This document shows positions 1 to 9,806 of a stretch of DNA of 64,000 nucleotides, piece by piece (the first letter of the stretch is position 1; every line of letters begins with the position of its first letter). A program made the position numbers and the translations under genes. The DNA is from Fulvivirga marina (GTDB taxonomy: Bacteria > Bacteroidota > Bacteroidia > Cytophagales > Cyclobacteriaceae). The stretch is taken from assembly GCF_016775155.1 (NCBI RefSeq), contig NZ_JAEUGD010000042.1:496001-560000 (forward strand), in the 5' to 3' direction. The notes under the pieces are model-generated. The model was not told the origin of the DNA. It searched no databases and worked only from the letters and a program-made list of their open reading frames with translations.

Positions 1-293
1 CGGCTCCAGATCTCAGCATCAATATCCCAGTTGTTGTCCGGCACATCCAGTATACTTTCAGCATAGCAGTTATCGAACCATTGAGGGGCATGCCTACTTA
101 TTCCGCGTAGCTGAATGGCATTACCACATTCATGGACAAGCCGCCCATTCGAAATACTTAACTTGGCATTAATACCTACCTGCGATCCGGCAGGGTATTG
201 GGCCAATGAATCGAAATTGAATATGGACACCAGCAAGAAGATGATAAGGAGGAACTTTCGTGTTGAAGTCTTGAAAATCCAGCTATGTTTCAT
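1..293 (-). CDS. GH5-type endoglucanase, N-terminal part (3' end outside window)
   Basis: Reading the minus strand from an ATG at 293 gives 97 codons that run off the window edge. The first 30 residues are a signal peptide (basic start, hydrophobic core LLIIFLLVSIF, ending near LAQ). After a linker comes NAKLSISNGRLVHECGNAIQ and then LRGISRHAPQWF, the pattern that opens family 5 cellulases ('GNxVQLRGxSxHGLQWF'). The protein is probably a secreted endo-beta-1,4-glucanase acting outside the cell. It lies 93 bases downstream of the GH9 gene on the same strand, so the two cellulases may be cotranscribed. The catalytic glutamates lie outside the window, so activity cannot be judged. Confidence 0.8.
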   Translation of the reverse strand, partial: MKHSWIFKTSTRKFLLIIFLLVSIFNFDSLAQYPAGSQVGINAKLSISNGRLVHECGNAIQLRGISRHAPQWFDNCYAESILDVPDNNWDIDAEIWS

Positions 294-386
294 ACAGTAA
301 TTGATTTATGTGCATGTGATGATCGACACCATCTATTGTATTCTTATAAAAGAAAGAGTGACCACCACACGCCACATGCCCGTTGG

Positions 387-3362
387 TTATTGTCTTACTA
401 CTTTAAAAGTATTTGTTGACTTGTCTGTTACTACCCGAATGATGTAAGTGCCCTTGGTACCCTTGCCAAGGTTCACTTTGTTTTCATTCGTAATTTTGTT
501 GGTAGCTATTTTGCGTATCAATATTCCGGTAGGGTCATAGACATAAATGTTAGAAACCGAAGCGGGGTCTGCAATATAAATGATGACCTCATCCTGAGAA
601 GGGTTTGGGTAGGCTAGTATTAGCCCAGGGTCTTTTGTCTCATTAGCTAAGCCTCTCGTCATTTCCCGTGTGGCTACGCCTTGTGCTGATTTTGCCTCAA
701 AGTGTGACCATGGAAATGAACCCTGATAGTAAACAATGTATTGCCCATTCACTTTGGCTGGCAGGTTGTTAGACCAGGCGTTGGTATAATCTTGCCCATT
801 GATCTCAATTTTTTCCATGTTCCAGGAATTGATGTAGCTTATATCGCCAGAAATGCTATAACAAAACTCACCAGCACCTTCTTTGGTGAAAGGTAATGAA
901 ACAGCAACCGGAGAATCACAGGCACTACCACCACCTTCTTCTTCAAATGTTGCTGTTACTGTTTTATTGGTTGACATAACAAGTGTTGCAGGATTTGCTA
1001 TGCCGCTAAGATCTCCAGACCAACCAGTGAAGGTGTAACCTGCATTCGGAATGGCAGTTAAGGTAACTTCTGTGTTTGCATCATAAATTCCACCTACAGG
1101 ACTTAATTGAATGCTTCCCTGTCCATTGATAATGGTGGTTAGCGCATATTCTTCAGGAGTTGTGTCCGTGGTAACCGTAACCTCGCTGCTGGCGGTATAA
1201 CCACCATCTTCTGTAGTTGCCGTAATAGTAGCCGCCCCTTCTGTCAGGCCTGTTACCAATCCATTTGTATTGACCGAGGCTACGGCAGGGTTGCTTGAAG
1301 ACCAGCTTACAGCTTTGTTATTGGCATTGGAAGGAGATACAGAAACTTGCAATTGAGCTGTTTGATTGAGATTGATTGAGATTGCATTGGGAGCTACACT
1401 TACACCTGTAACGGGAATGTCATTGGAGCCATTGCCTGGAGTTTCTCCAAAGACCAGTTCACCATCCACATACATGGGTATAGTTGTAACCTCCTGTAAG
1501 GTGCTGTTAACACCTTGAAAAGACCAGTCATTCGTGGGGTCCCATGCCGATGCCGGAGCTTCATAGGGTAGCCTGATACGCATTTGAGCCTCCTCTTTAG
1601 ACTCTCCCTGGCCTGCAGGAAATATTTTGATATCAGGGTTGAAGGTGACTTCAGTAAAATAAACGTTGTTACTGGCGTCCCAAAGCTGTAGCTGAGTGTG
1701 GCTTACTACACTGGAGTTATTTGTAGAAACAACGTAGTCGGAGGCACTGTAACCTGCTGCTATACCTTCAGAAATATTTATAAAGAGGCGAAACTTGACC
1801 TCAGAAGGAATTCTTGTAGGCCATGCAGTGTGGTTAAGTGCCCATACGGCCCATTCTGTATGCGTACTACCCTGAGCGTTGACCTTGGCCTCTATAAGAT
1901 ATTCTCGAGTAGGAGTCTCAAGCACAGGGAAGTTGGTAAGAGCCGAGCCCCCATAACTTTCTACCAAGGCCGCCAAGGCACCGGAAAACCCGGAATTATA
2001 GTCGCAGGCAACCTCATTGTTGATATAGTTGGAGCGATCATCTTCATAACTGTCATCACTATTAGGTCCGCCCACCAAAGCCCCATAAAGAATATGGCGA
2101 GTTTGTACAGGAGGTCCATTTTGATTGTTCGCCCAAGCGCCATGAGCCGTCCGGTGATGTGGGTTTTGTGGGGCATTTGTTCCAAACCCTACCACATAAC
2201 TGCTGTTTCGGGGGTTATCACCCAGGGCATAGTTGATCTGGCTAATAGCAAAATTGCGATACTTTTGAGCCTTGGAGGCTGAAGTAGCCTGATCGGCATA
2301 GTATAATGCTAGAAAGCTGGTATTAGCAGCATAGCGAAGAGCACCCCAAACATCTAGGTATGCCAGGCCACCGGATGTATAATTAACCCTTTCTCCATTA
2401 TAGCCGTCTGTCCAGTAGTCAAGGTGTCTTTCTGCATCTGCCTTGTATTGTGCTTTGCCGATAAGTTTAGCCAACAATATGTAGCAGCCGTAAGACTTGT
2501 CATCCCATGCAAGTCCCCATTTGTACGATTTTATAGAGCTTTGAGGTTCACTACTGAGGTTGGCATAGTAGTTTTCTGCTTTTTGAAGATAGCTCATGTT
2601 ACCAGTAGCTCGATACAGCCATATGGCTCCCCAGACAAGTTCATCATTATAGCCACTAAAGGAACGGTAGTAACTACCTGCATCAGCAATAGATTCAGAG
2701 TAAATTCCCCTGTAGTTATCAGCAAAATCATAAAGCTGTATGGCATGTTCCAGCAATGTTGCACTATATGTAGGATCATCGTTCTGAAAAACAATACTTG
2801 CAGCAGCCATAGCTGCAGCGGTTTCTGCTGCCAGGTCAGAGCCAGGCTGATTAGCGTCAATTTTGTATGCAGGCCTTTGCATGGGCATGATTTCAGCCGA
2901 GCCCCACCAGGCATGGTCTAGACCGCCATTACCAACCTGTCCCCATAATTCATTGGGAGCGGTATGGCACTTTATAAAATAATCATTAACCCACCTGAGG
3001 TTTCTTTTGAGATATGACAATTGACCAGCGGCGGTGTAGCCACTTTCGAAATCGATGGCTCCCCAGGCCAGTGCCGTAGCAGAAAATGCCATTGGGAAGT
3101 TGAACTTTACATGATCTCCGGCATCATACCAGCCACCCCTCAGATCAAGGCCTACATCCGAACCATCATTGAGTGCAGAGTTTCCTCGCCAGCTGACCCG
3201 GTTATCGGGCAGTAACTCGCCGGACTCCTGACACTCATAAAAAAACATCGATTTCTGTAATGCTTCGGCATAATTATAATCCTGAGCATTCAGTTGCAGG
3301 ATACAGGTGAACAACAGCAAAAGTGCAATGCTGCTTACCGGTATGTTACTTGCATTGGTCAT
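387..3362 (-). CDS. Secreted multidomain GH9 endoglucanase with T9SS sorting domain
   Basis: This is a 991-residue cellulase. Visible domains in order are: signal peptide (1-27, ending LNAQ); GH9 catalytic domain (about 28-470) with the catalytic DAGD at 80-83, the histidine motif PHHRTAHG at 401-408 and the proton-donor glutamate E450 in NNEVACDYN; a CBM3-like module (about 485-640); a Big2-type Ig-like domain (about 650-735); an InlB-type bacterial repeat (about 740-808); a cysteine-containing CBM-like module (about 815-890); and a type A T9SS C-terminal sorting domain (about 912-991, starting LAYPNPSQDE). The enzyme is known as a family to cleave beta-1,4-glucan, and the tail predicts export by T9SS. 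It lies downstream of the hybrid regulator gene and upstream of the GH5 gene, all on the minus strand, which suggests regulated cellulose utilisation. All catalytic residues appear intact. Confidence 0.95.
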   Translation of the reverse strand: MTNASNIPVSSIALLLLFTCILQLNAQDYNYAEALQKSMFFYECQESGELLPDNRVSWRGNSALNDGSDVGLDLRGGWYDAGDHVKFNFPMAFSATALAWGAIDFESGYTAAGQLSYLKRNLRWVNDYFIKCHTAPNELWGQVGNGGLDHAWWGSAEIMPMQRPAYKIDANQPGSDLAAETAAAMAAASIVFQNDDPTYSATLLEHAIQLYDFADNYRGIYSESIADAGSYYRSFSGYNDELVWGAIWLYRATGNMSYLQKAENYYANLSSEPQSSIKSYKWGLAWDDKSYGCYILLAKLIGKAQYKADAERHLDYWTDGYNGERVNYTSGGLAYLDVWGALRYAANTSFLALYYADQATSASKAQKYRNFAISQINYALGDNPRNSSYVVGFGTNAPQNPHHRTAHGAWANNQNGPPVQTRHILYGALVGGPNSDDSYEDDRSNYINNEVACDYNSGFSGALAALVESYGGSALTNFPVLETPTREYLIEAKVNAQGSTHTEWAVWALNHTAWPTRIPSEVKFRLFINISEGIAAGYSASDYVVSTNNSSVVSHTQLQLWDASNNVYFTEVTFNPDIKIFPAGQGESKEEAQMRIRLPYEAPASAWDPTNDWSFQGVNSTLQEVTTIPMYVDGELVFGETPGNGSNDIPVTGVSVAPNAISINLNQTAQLQVSVSPSNANNKAVSWSSSNPAVASVNTNGLVTGLTEGAATITATTEDGGYTASSEVTVTTDTTPEEYALTTIINGQGSIQLSPVGGIYDANTEVTLTAIPNAGYTFTGWSGDLSGIANPATLVMSTNKTVTATFEEEGGGSACDSPVAVSLPFTKEGAGEFCYSISGDISYINSWNMEKIEINGQDYTNAWSNNLPAKVNGQYIVYYQGSFPWSHFEAKSAQGVATREMTRGLANETKDPGLILAYPNPSQDEVIIYIADPASVSNIYVYDPTGILIRKIATNKITNENKVNLGKGTKGTYIIRVVTDKSTNTFKVVRQ

Positions 3363-3547
3363 AGCAGTAAGGTTTAAGTTGAAAATAAATAAAGGAGTGT
3401 TGATGCCTCACATCATGAAGCATCCAAAAATAAAGTTAACCTCTTGCTGCATTGACAACTTTGACTATAATATCAAATCCATGTACTCATGATCCGGTGT
3501 GATTATTGTCTCATATATGAGACTATTGTAGCATTAGCGAGTTTTAA

Positions 3548-6500
3548 TTAATGACTGTTTATATATTCTGAGGGAGGACAGGAGTACATTTCTTTGAAGC
3601 ATTTGGTGAAATACCCAGGGTCACTGAATCCTACTTCATAAGCTACCTGCGAAATACTGAGATCATTACTTTTAAGTAGTTGACATGCCTTTTTGAGTCG
3701 GATATTTCTGATAAGGATGCTGACAGAAAGTCCTGTAAGACCTTTAACTCTTTTGTATAACTGAGATCGACTCAAGCCCATCATTTCGGCAAGTCTTTCT
3801 GGGCTGAAGTGCTCATCAGCCAAATGCTCATGGATAACTTTTAGAAGCCCATTCAAAAAGCTTTTGTCCTGCACGCTTTGAGGGGCAATATCCAGCGATT
3901 CGAAATTAGTGTCATCGTCCAGTTTACTTTTTAATGCTTGATTTAAGGCGAGTACGTTTTTGATCCGTGCCTTCAGCAGGAGCATATTAAAAGGTTTGCC
4001 GATGTAGTCGCTAGCTCCTGTTTGTAAACCTTCCAGTTCATGTTCGTTTGAAGTATGTGAGGTGAGCAGAATTAAAGGCAGGTTTCTTAGAGAAGGAGTA
4101 CTTTTTACCTTGTGGCATAGTTCCAGTCCGTTCATCCCGGGTAGCATCACGTCAGCAATAATCAGATCGGGGTAGATTTTTGGAGCCATTTCAAGGGCCA
4201 TTTCAGCAGAGTCCGTTCCATATACAATGTATTCATGCTGAAGGTTCATTTTTAAATACTTCCTAAGATCATCATTATCTTCAACCAATAGTAATATTGA
4301 CCGCCCCACAAGTACATCAGGGTTCGCGTCTTTTTCCCAAGGTACGTTTTCTTCAAGTGATTCTTTTGGGACTCTTTCAGCAACAGTTTTTTTAACTATT
4401 TCATTAGGAGAGTACCTCTCCTTATATACAGGGAGCCAAATGACAAATCGGCTTCCTTCCCCAGGTTTACTTTGTACTTCAATAGTGCCGTGATGATGTT
4501 CAATCAATTGTTTGGTCAGTGTTAAGCCAATGCCTGATCCTTGTTGGTGACTTTGTACTTTAAAAAACTTTTCGAATATTTTACTATGGTGTTCTCTGGC
4601 TATACCAGATCCATTATCTGAAACTATTAATTTGATGAATTTACTATGCGGTGAAGTCTCCTTGATGTTAGCAGGACATTCAGGATGGTTTTGATCTGTA
4701 ATTAATAACTGAAGTGAAACCTTTCCTGCTTTTGGAGTAAATTTAAGTGCATTAGATAAAAGGTTCATTAAAGCCTTTTCAAGAATATCGCTGTCGAAAA
4801 AAACCGCCTCTGATTCTTTATTGCATGAAAAACGAAGTTCAGTTTCGCGCAGGCTGGCAGAAAATGAGAAGGTTTCAATAATTGACTGACAAAAGTTGAC
4901 AATATCCTGCTTACTGACTGCAAGTTTGATCTGGCCTGCATCTATTGCTGATATGTCCAAGACCTGGTTAACCAACTTTAACAATCTTTGAGAGCTTGAT
5001 CTGACTATTTTGAAATGATCGTCTTGTTCAGCATCAGTCATTTTGTCCCTTTCCGTGATTAACTTGTTGACGGGGTCAAGGATTAAGGTCAGTGGGGTAC
5101 GAAGTTCATGAGATATGCTGGTAAAAAAATTTAGCTTCATCATATCAACCTCATGTGCCTTTTTGGTTTCTAAATTTTGAAATTCCAGTCTGCTTTTAAA
5201 GCGTTCTTTGGCTATTACAACTTGTTTGTAGTAATAAATTAAAGCCAACAAAATGCCCATATAAAGAATATATGCCGGTATGGTTTTCCATATTGGAGGA
5301 AGGATGCTGATGTCTAAGACCCTTACATTTTTGTTCCATATTCCATTGCCGGAGGCAGCCATTACTTTAAAAGAATATTCTCCCGGAGGAAGGTTAGTGT
5401 AAGTAGCCTCTTTTCTGTTTTTAACATAGTTCCACTGAGAATCAAAGCCTTCTAAGATGTAGGCGTATTGTACTTTTTCGGGAGTTTTAAAGTCTAGGCC
5501 TGAAAACCGGAAGGAAACCATGTTTTGGTCATAATCCAGACGCAAGTGCGTGGTTTGGTCAAGTGTATTTTCTAAAGGAGCCTGTCCGGGGCTGATAGGT
5601 TCATTAAATAGTTTTAAACCTGTAAACTTGATAGCTATACCTGATGTATCTCCCTTAATGCTTTGAGGAAGGAAAGTAGTTAGTCCATTGATGCCACCAA
5701 AGTAAAGAGTACCTGACCATCCCTTATAGCATGCACCAGGAAAAAACTCATTGGATTGCAAACCGTCAAGGACGTCGTAGTTAGAAAAGGTGCCTTCATT
5801 AGGGGTGAATTTGGCCAAGCCACGATTGGTGCTTATCCATAAATTATTTCGGCTATCTTCAAGTATGCCATGTATGGTGTTGTTAGGTAACCCGTCTTTA
5901 CAAAAGAAGGTGGAGAACCTTGTAGTTTCCTTGTTAAACAAATTGAGTCCATTGTCGGTACCTATCCAGAGGTTTCCGTGGGTATCTTCTAAAATGGATC
6001 GTACATTATTGTGACTTAAGTTTCTGTTTTCCTTGGTGTAACTAACAAAATTATCAGTCCCAGGCCTTAAAACGCTAAGACCAAATACGCTGCCTACCCA
6101 AACATTTTGAGCTCTGTCAATATAAAGTGTGTATACCCAGTCGTTGGATAATGAATTTTGCCAGTTGAGGTAATCAGCGTTATAGCTTTTGAAAGTTTCA
6201 CTATTCTTATCAAAAACACTTACGCCATGACCATGGATTGCAATCCATAGCTTCCCATTTGTATCTTCTTCAATGGCTCTTACGTCGTTTCCACTAATGG
6301 TTTCCGGGTTATTTGGGTCATGTCTATAGGTTATGAAATTATTTTCTTTTGGGTTGAACATCTGTAGACCTCCTTCATAGGTGCCAACCCATATGTTATT
6401 GTCCGAGTCTTCAAATATTTCGAAAACGGTGCCTTTTCCTAAACCACCAGGTACATCCGGTTCATGGGCTAAATGAGTAACCTCATGGGTTACCGGGTTG

Positions 6501-7852
6501 TAAATATCCAGCCCCATGGTGTAATAACCTACCCAGATATTACCCTTACTGTCTTCGAGGACACTGGATACACTGGTTTTAGATAGTGCTCCGGACATAT
6601 CAGGATAGTGTTTGAGATGAGTGAAAGGGATATTGCCAAGAGTAAGGTTGATACCTCCCTGGGTACAACCTACCCAAATATCCTTGTGCTTGTCTTCGAA
6701 AATGGCCTTAACTGCAGTGGATGAAAGACTATACTTGTCATTTATCCGATGTTGATATCGGGTAAACTTCTTTTCAGTTTTATTGTATCTGCAAAGACCA
6801 TAGCTATCCCCAACCCATAATGTGCCCCGGCTGTCCACTATAATAGACTCAATATTTGAAGAGTTTCCCGGTAACTCATGACGAAGGAATTTTCCTGATT
6901 GAGGATCATATTGACTCAATGTTCCGCTTCTTGTACCAATCCATAAACCCGCATTATCCAGGGCCAGGCTGGAAACCTCATTGTTACCGATGCTTTGACT
7001 GTCATCTGCATCATGTTTGTAAATGTCTAATCTATTTGTTTTAGGGTTGAAATAGCCAAGCCCCTCCGTTTCATAACCTATGTAAAGGTTGCCAATACTA
7101 TCAGCTTGCAAAGCCCTGATATGGTCAGCCGTGGCTTTCGAGCCTGAGTATTTAAGAATGATGGCTTTATACAACTCCTGTTCTTCATCAGTAAGGGACC
7201 TTTCCAGAGCTCTGAATAGTGCCCTTTCATTTTGGAATTCCTCTCCAATTAGCGTGGCAACATTGGTAATAATGTGGGTAGGTACTTGTGTCGCTTTAAG
7301 ACTATCAATCGTTTGCGGGAAAATACTTACAGTAATTTCATGAAAATAGCGTTGGAATTTGTTCCGTTTTCGATCATACAGGTTAAGCCCCATAATCGTT
7401 CCAACCCAGAGATTTTTATCAGCATCTTCTGTTATGCTGGTAACATAGTGGTTGCTGAGTGTGCCAGGATTATATATTTCCGATTCAAAACTGATGAAGG
7501 TGCCACTTTTTTCATCGTACCGGCTTAAACCGTTGTTTTGGGTGCCAATCCATAGTTTTCCCTGATGATCAACAAATAAAGCACTGATGTAATTATCACA
7601 TAGAGAAAGCGAATCATCGGGATCATTTCGAAAGACCTTGAAGGAGTGCCCATCAAAACGATTGAGACCATCCGTCGTACCAATCCATAAAAAACCATCC
7701 GGAGTTTGTGCAAAGCAGGTAGCTTTACTACTGGATAACCCTGATTCGCTGTTATACCTTTTGAATTTTAATTCCTTATGTTGGGCAGAAGAAACGGATG
7801 TCCCGAGGCTCAGAAGGGCAGCCACAAACAATAATATTTTTTTCCAATACAT
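3548..7852 (-). CDS. Hybrid two-component system regulator (sensor kinase, receiver, AraC HTH)
   Basis: The 1434-residue protein combines sensor and response regulator. It has a signal peptide (1-23), a periplasmic double beta-propeller made of Reg_prop blades (about 25-735; repeated LWIGT/VWVGT motifs), a Y_Y_Y domain (about 770-850), one membrane helix (about 858-876), a HisKA domain with H915 in ISHELRTPL, a HATPase domain (N box NLLSNALKF, DNGSGI, GSGIGL; about 1010-1142), a receiver domain with phosphoacceptor D1234 (IIADVMLPG), and a C-terminal AraC-type helix-turn-helix (about 1335-1434). Such HTCS proteins sense oligosaccharides and activate the neighbouring glycanase genes. Here those would be the GH9 and GH5 cellulases directly downstream. 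Residues about 172-250 form an unusual helical insertion between propeller blades. Confidence 0.95.
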   Translation of the reverse strand: MYWKKILLFVAALLSLGTSVSSAQHKELKFKRYNSESGLSSSKATCFAQTPDGFLWIGTTDGLNRFDGHSFKVFRNDPDDSLSLCDNYISALFVDHQGKLWIGTQNNGLSRYDEKSGTFISFESEIYNPGTLSNHYVTSITEDADKNLWVGTIMGLNLYDRKRNKFQRYFHEITVSIFPQTIDSLKATQVPTHIITNVATLIGEEFQNERALFRALERSLTDEEQELYKAIILKYSGSKATADHIRALQADSIGNLYIGYETEGLGYFNPKTNRLDIYKHDADDSQSIGNNEVSSLALDNAGLWIGTRSGTLSQYDPQSGKFLRHELPGNSSNIESIIVDSRGTLWVGDSYGLCRYNKTEKKFTRYQHRINDKYSLSSTAVKAIFEDKHKDIWVGCTQGGINLTLGNIPFTHLKHYPDMSGALSKTSVSSVLEDSKGNIWVGYYTMGLDIYNPVTHEVTHLAHEPDVPGGLGKGTVFEIFEDSDNNIWVGTYEGGLQMFNPKENNFITYRHDPNNPETISGNDVRAIEEDTNGKLWIAIHGHGVSVFDKNSETFKSYNADYLNWQNSLSNDWVYTLYIDRAQNVWVGSVFGLSVLRPGTDNFVSYTKENRNLSHNNVRSILEDTHGNLWIGTDNGLNLFNKETTRFSTFFCKDGLPNNTIHGILEDSRNNLWISTNRGLAKFTPNEGTFSNYDVLDGLQSNEFFPGACYKGWSGTLYFGGINGLTTFLPQSIKGDTSGIAIKFTGLKLFNEPISPGQAPLENTLDQTTHLRLDYDQNMVSFRFSGLDFKTPEKVQYAYILEGFDSQWNYVKNRKEATYTNLPPGEYSFKVMAASGNGIWNKNVRVLDISILPPIWKTIPAYILYMGILLALIYYYKQVVIAKERFKSRLEFQNLETKKAHEVDMMKLNFFTSISHELRTPLTLILDPVNKLITERDKMTDAEQDDHFKIVRSSSQRLLKLVNQVLDISAIDAGQIKLAVSKQDIVNFCQSIIETFSFSASLRETELRFSCNKESEAVFFDSDILEKALMNLLSNALKFTPKAGKVSLQLLITDQNHPECPANIKETSPHSKFIKLIVSDNGSGIAREHHSKIFEKFFKVQSHQQGSGIGLTLTKQLIEHHHGTIEVQSKPGEGSRFVIWLPVYKERYSPNEIVKKTVAERVPKESLEENVPWEKDANPDVLVGRSILLLVEDNDDLRKYLKMNLQHEYIVYGTDSAEMALEMAPKIYPDLIIADVMLPGMNGLELCHKVKSTPSLRNLPLILLTSHTSNEHELEGLQTGASDYIGKPFNMLLLKARIKNVLALNQALKSKLDDDTNFESLDIAPQSVQDKSFLNGLLKVIHEHLADEHFSPERLAEMMGLSRSQLYKRVKGLTGLSVSILIRNIRLKKACQLLKSNDLSISQVAYEVGFSDPGYFTKCFKEMYSCPPSEYINSH

Positions 7853-8061
7853 ATTACCTTGTTATTAGCCAACCAGAACCAATATACAAATTCACATTTG
7901 AGATGAGTAGAACTGATGGTTAATCAGGTAGTATGGAGATGTACCTTATAATAATAAAATGGAAGTATTAATCAATATTTGTGAAGGTTTGCTGATGAGG
8001 CTGTCATAGTTAGCCTTTCCATAGTAACTCGTATACAATAAATATGAACACAGCTTAAAAT

Positions 8062-8355
8062 TTAAAAGCCGAAGAAGGTAAGCGCTGCCCATATCAGCAT
8101 AATCGAGATTAAGCCTGAGAGTACAAGCACCAGGGCCTTACGCCTTATATCTGCCTTTCTTAGCTCAACCATTTTATCATTAATGCGCTGTAACTGCTCC
8201 GGTGTAGCTTTTTTGAAGGTCCATTTTTTACTCTTATTAGAGGAGTAAAATGAGTTTTTCCTCTTTTCAAAACCTGAACCGCTGTTTAACATTGCCCTGT
8301 TTTGTTTCAGGGATTTATTCATTGCATCAAGTGCTCCGCCGCCGCCCATAGACAT
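8062..8355 (-). CDS. Small single-pass membrane protein of unknown function
   Basis: The 97-residue product begins MSMGGGGALD, is rich in lysine and asparagine through residue 55, carries a charged amphipathic stretch (TPEQLQRINDKMVELRKADI), and ends with one hydrophobic segment (about 75-97) closing GF. This predicts a tail-anchored inner-membrane protein with a basic cytoplasmic part. I do not recognise a named family and give no function. It stands alone between the hybrid regulator and the divergent ABC ATPase gene. The initiator could also be the Met at position 3. Confidence 0.6.
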   Translation of the reverse strand: MSMGGGGALDAMNKSLKQNRAMLNSGSGFEKRKNSFYSSNKSKKWTFKKATPEQLQRINDKMVELRKADIRRKALVLVLSGLISIMLIWAALTFFGF

Positions 8356-8507
8356 ATTTTTTTAGTAAGACAAAAAACTGCTTTAAGCAAATTTTAAAAT
8401 TGCTATAATCACTAATATAAAGAAAATCAATGATTTGTGATTGTAAATTGATATTTCTTTCAGTTAAAGTAAGCACGCTAAATATTTCACCATTCACCTC
8501 AGGTCAA

Positions 8508-8536
8508 TTGTTAAACGGTATGTTGTCTTATATTTG
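8508..8536 (+). promoter_or_regulatory. Candidate Bacteroidota-type promoter of the ABC ATPase gene
   Basis: A TTG at 8508-8510 and TATATTTG at 8529-8536 are 18 bases apart and match the TTTG / TAnnTTTG consensus of Bacteroidota sigma-70 promoters. The -7 box ends only 3 bases before the ATG at 8540, so the transcript may have almost no leader. Confidence 0.5.
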
Positions 8537-8539
8537 TGC

Positions 8540-9556
8540 ATGTCATTTCTTAGATTAACCAACGTGTCCAGGAAGTATCCCGGGCAAAATTTAGCTGCGG
8601 TGAATGATATATCCTTCGAGCTACAGAAAGGGGAGATACTTTCGATAGTTGGAGAAAATGGGTCAGGCAAAACCACACTTCTGAAAATCATTGGAGGCGT
8701 TGAAGATACCGATGGTGGTGAAGTAAGGTTGTTGGGGGAGCTGGTTACAGGGCCAGCATATAACTTGGTGCCGGGGCACGCTGAAATAAAGATGTTGGCA
8801 CAAGACCTCAGACTTATGCCTAAACATACTATTATAGAGAATATAAGTTACAACCTTCGAGGGTATGTTCAGGAGTTTCAGGATGAAAGGTTGGAGTATC
8901 TCATCAGCCTGTTTAGGTTACAGGGGCTGGAAAACAAAAGGCCAGCCCAACTTTCTGGAGGTCAGCAACAACGCGCGGCCCTGGCTAGTGCTTTAGCAGA
9001 AGAACCGGCTTTACTTTTGCTTGACGAGCCATTTAGCAGCCTGGATATTATGCTGAAAGATGAAATCCGGCATAAGGTGATCCGTCAGGCCAGGGAGGAT
9101 GGAGATACATTGATATTTGTGACACACGAAGTAAAGGATGCTCTGTCTCTTTCGGATAAAGTTGCTGTTATGAAGGCTGGAAAAATTGTGCAGATGGATA
9201 GGCCGCAGGCTGTATACGAGCAGCCTCGGGATGAGTATGTCGCCTACTTATTTGGTAGCGTTAATTTACTGTCAGCTAATGATCTCTTTAGGGCTTTCCC
9301 GGAATTAAAGAAAAACAAAGACTTGCACTGGAACGATAAAGTCTGTTTTCGCCCGGGGAAGATTTCTATTTGTGCTTCCGAAACAGGTATAAATCACGGG
9401 TTGGTTATAGGCGCTGATTATATGGGAGATACATACGAACTTGAGGTTGAAGTGGAAGGAGTTGTTCTTAAAGTAAACTCAAAGAAATGTTATCAGCGAG
9501 GAGATAAACTTGGTATTTATATTCACCCTGATGATATTCATGTTCTGGAAGAATAA
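8540..9556 (+). CDS. ABC transporter ATP-binding protein with C-terminal TOBE-like domain
   Basis: The 338-residue ATPase shows Walker A GENGSGKTT (about residue 35), the signature LSGGQQQRAA, Walker B LLLLDEPFSSLD and the H-loop FVTHEV. After about residue 230 there is a C-terminal extension resembling the TOBE region of polyamine, iron and sulfate importers (PotA/FbpC/CysA type). It would energise import at the inner membrane. No permease or binding protein is adjacent, so the substrate is unknown. An in-frame TTG lies 6 bases upstream, but ATG at 8540 is chosen because the -7 promoter box overlaps that TTG. Confidence 0.85.
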   Translation: MSFLRLTNVSRKYPGQNLAAVNDISFELQKGEILSIVGENGSGKTTLLKIIGGVEDTDGGEVRLLGELVTGPAYNLVPGHAEIKMLAQDLRLMPKHTIIENISYNLRGYVQEFQDERLEYLISLFRLQGLENKRPAQLSGGQQQRAALASALAEEPALLLLDEPFSSLDIMLKDEIRHKVIRQAREDGDTLIFVTHEVKDALSLSDKVAVMKAGKIVQMDRPQAVYEQPRDEYVAYLFGSVNLLSANDLFRAFPELKKNKDLHWNDKVCFRPGKISICASETGINHGLVIGADYMGDTYELEVEVEGVVLKVNSKKCYQRGDKLGIYIHPDDIHVLEE

Positions 9557-9583
9557 TAACTGTTGTTGACAAAGTAAACCCTT

Positions 9584-9722
9584 ATACCTCAATTATTAAC
9601 GTTAAAGTTAAGGTCATGAGACAGGATATGTATCAGGGTCAGCTTGAGATAGTTTCTGCAAAACCAAACATTTATGAAGAATTTTTGGATATATACCGTC
9701 AATTTTGCATTGATTGAGGTAT
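9584..9722. repeat. 10-bp inverted repeat flanking a 33-codon ORF
   Basis: ATACCTCAAT at 9584-9593 is repeated inverted (ATTGAGGTAT) at 9713-9722, with near-matches continuing inward. Between them an ATG at 9616 opens a 33-codon frame ending TGA at 9717. The ORF resembles nothing I know. The repeat lies 85 bases before the HNH endonuclease gene and may be coincidental or the scar of a small mobile segment. Confidence 0.3.
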
Positions 9723-9806
9723 GATTGCTCATAAAATGCTCCTAAATATATGATTTTTTCATTATGAGGTTTATGTTTACATATCGTAAACAAAACCTAC
9801 TGAACC

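Noticed and set aside
1698-2282. 194-codon open frame antisense to the GH9 gene
   Set aside because: It lies wholly inside a gene with clear domains and has no recognisable motifs.
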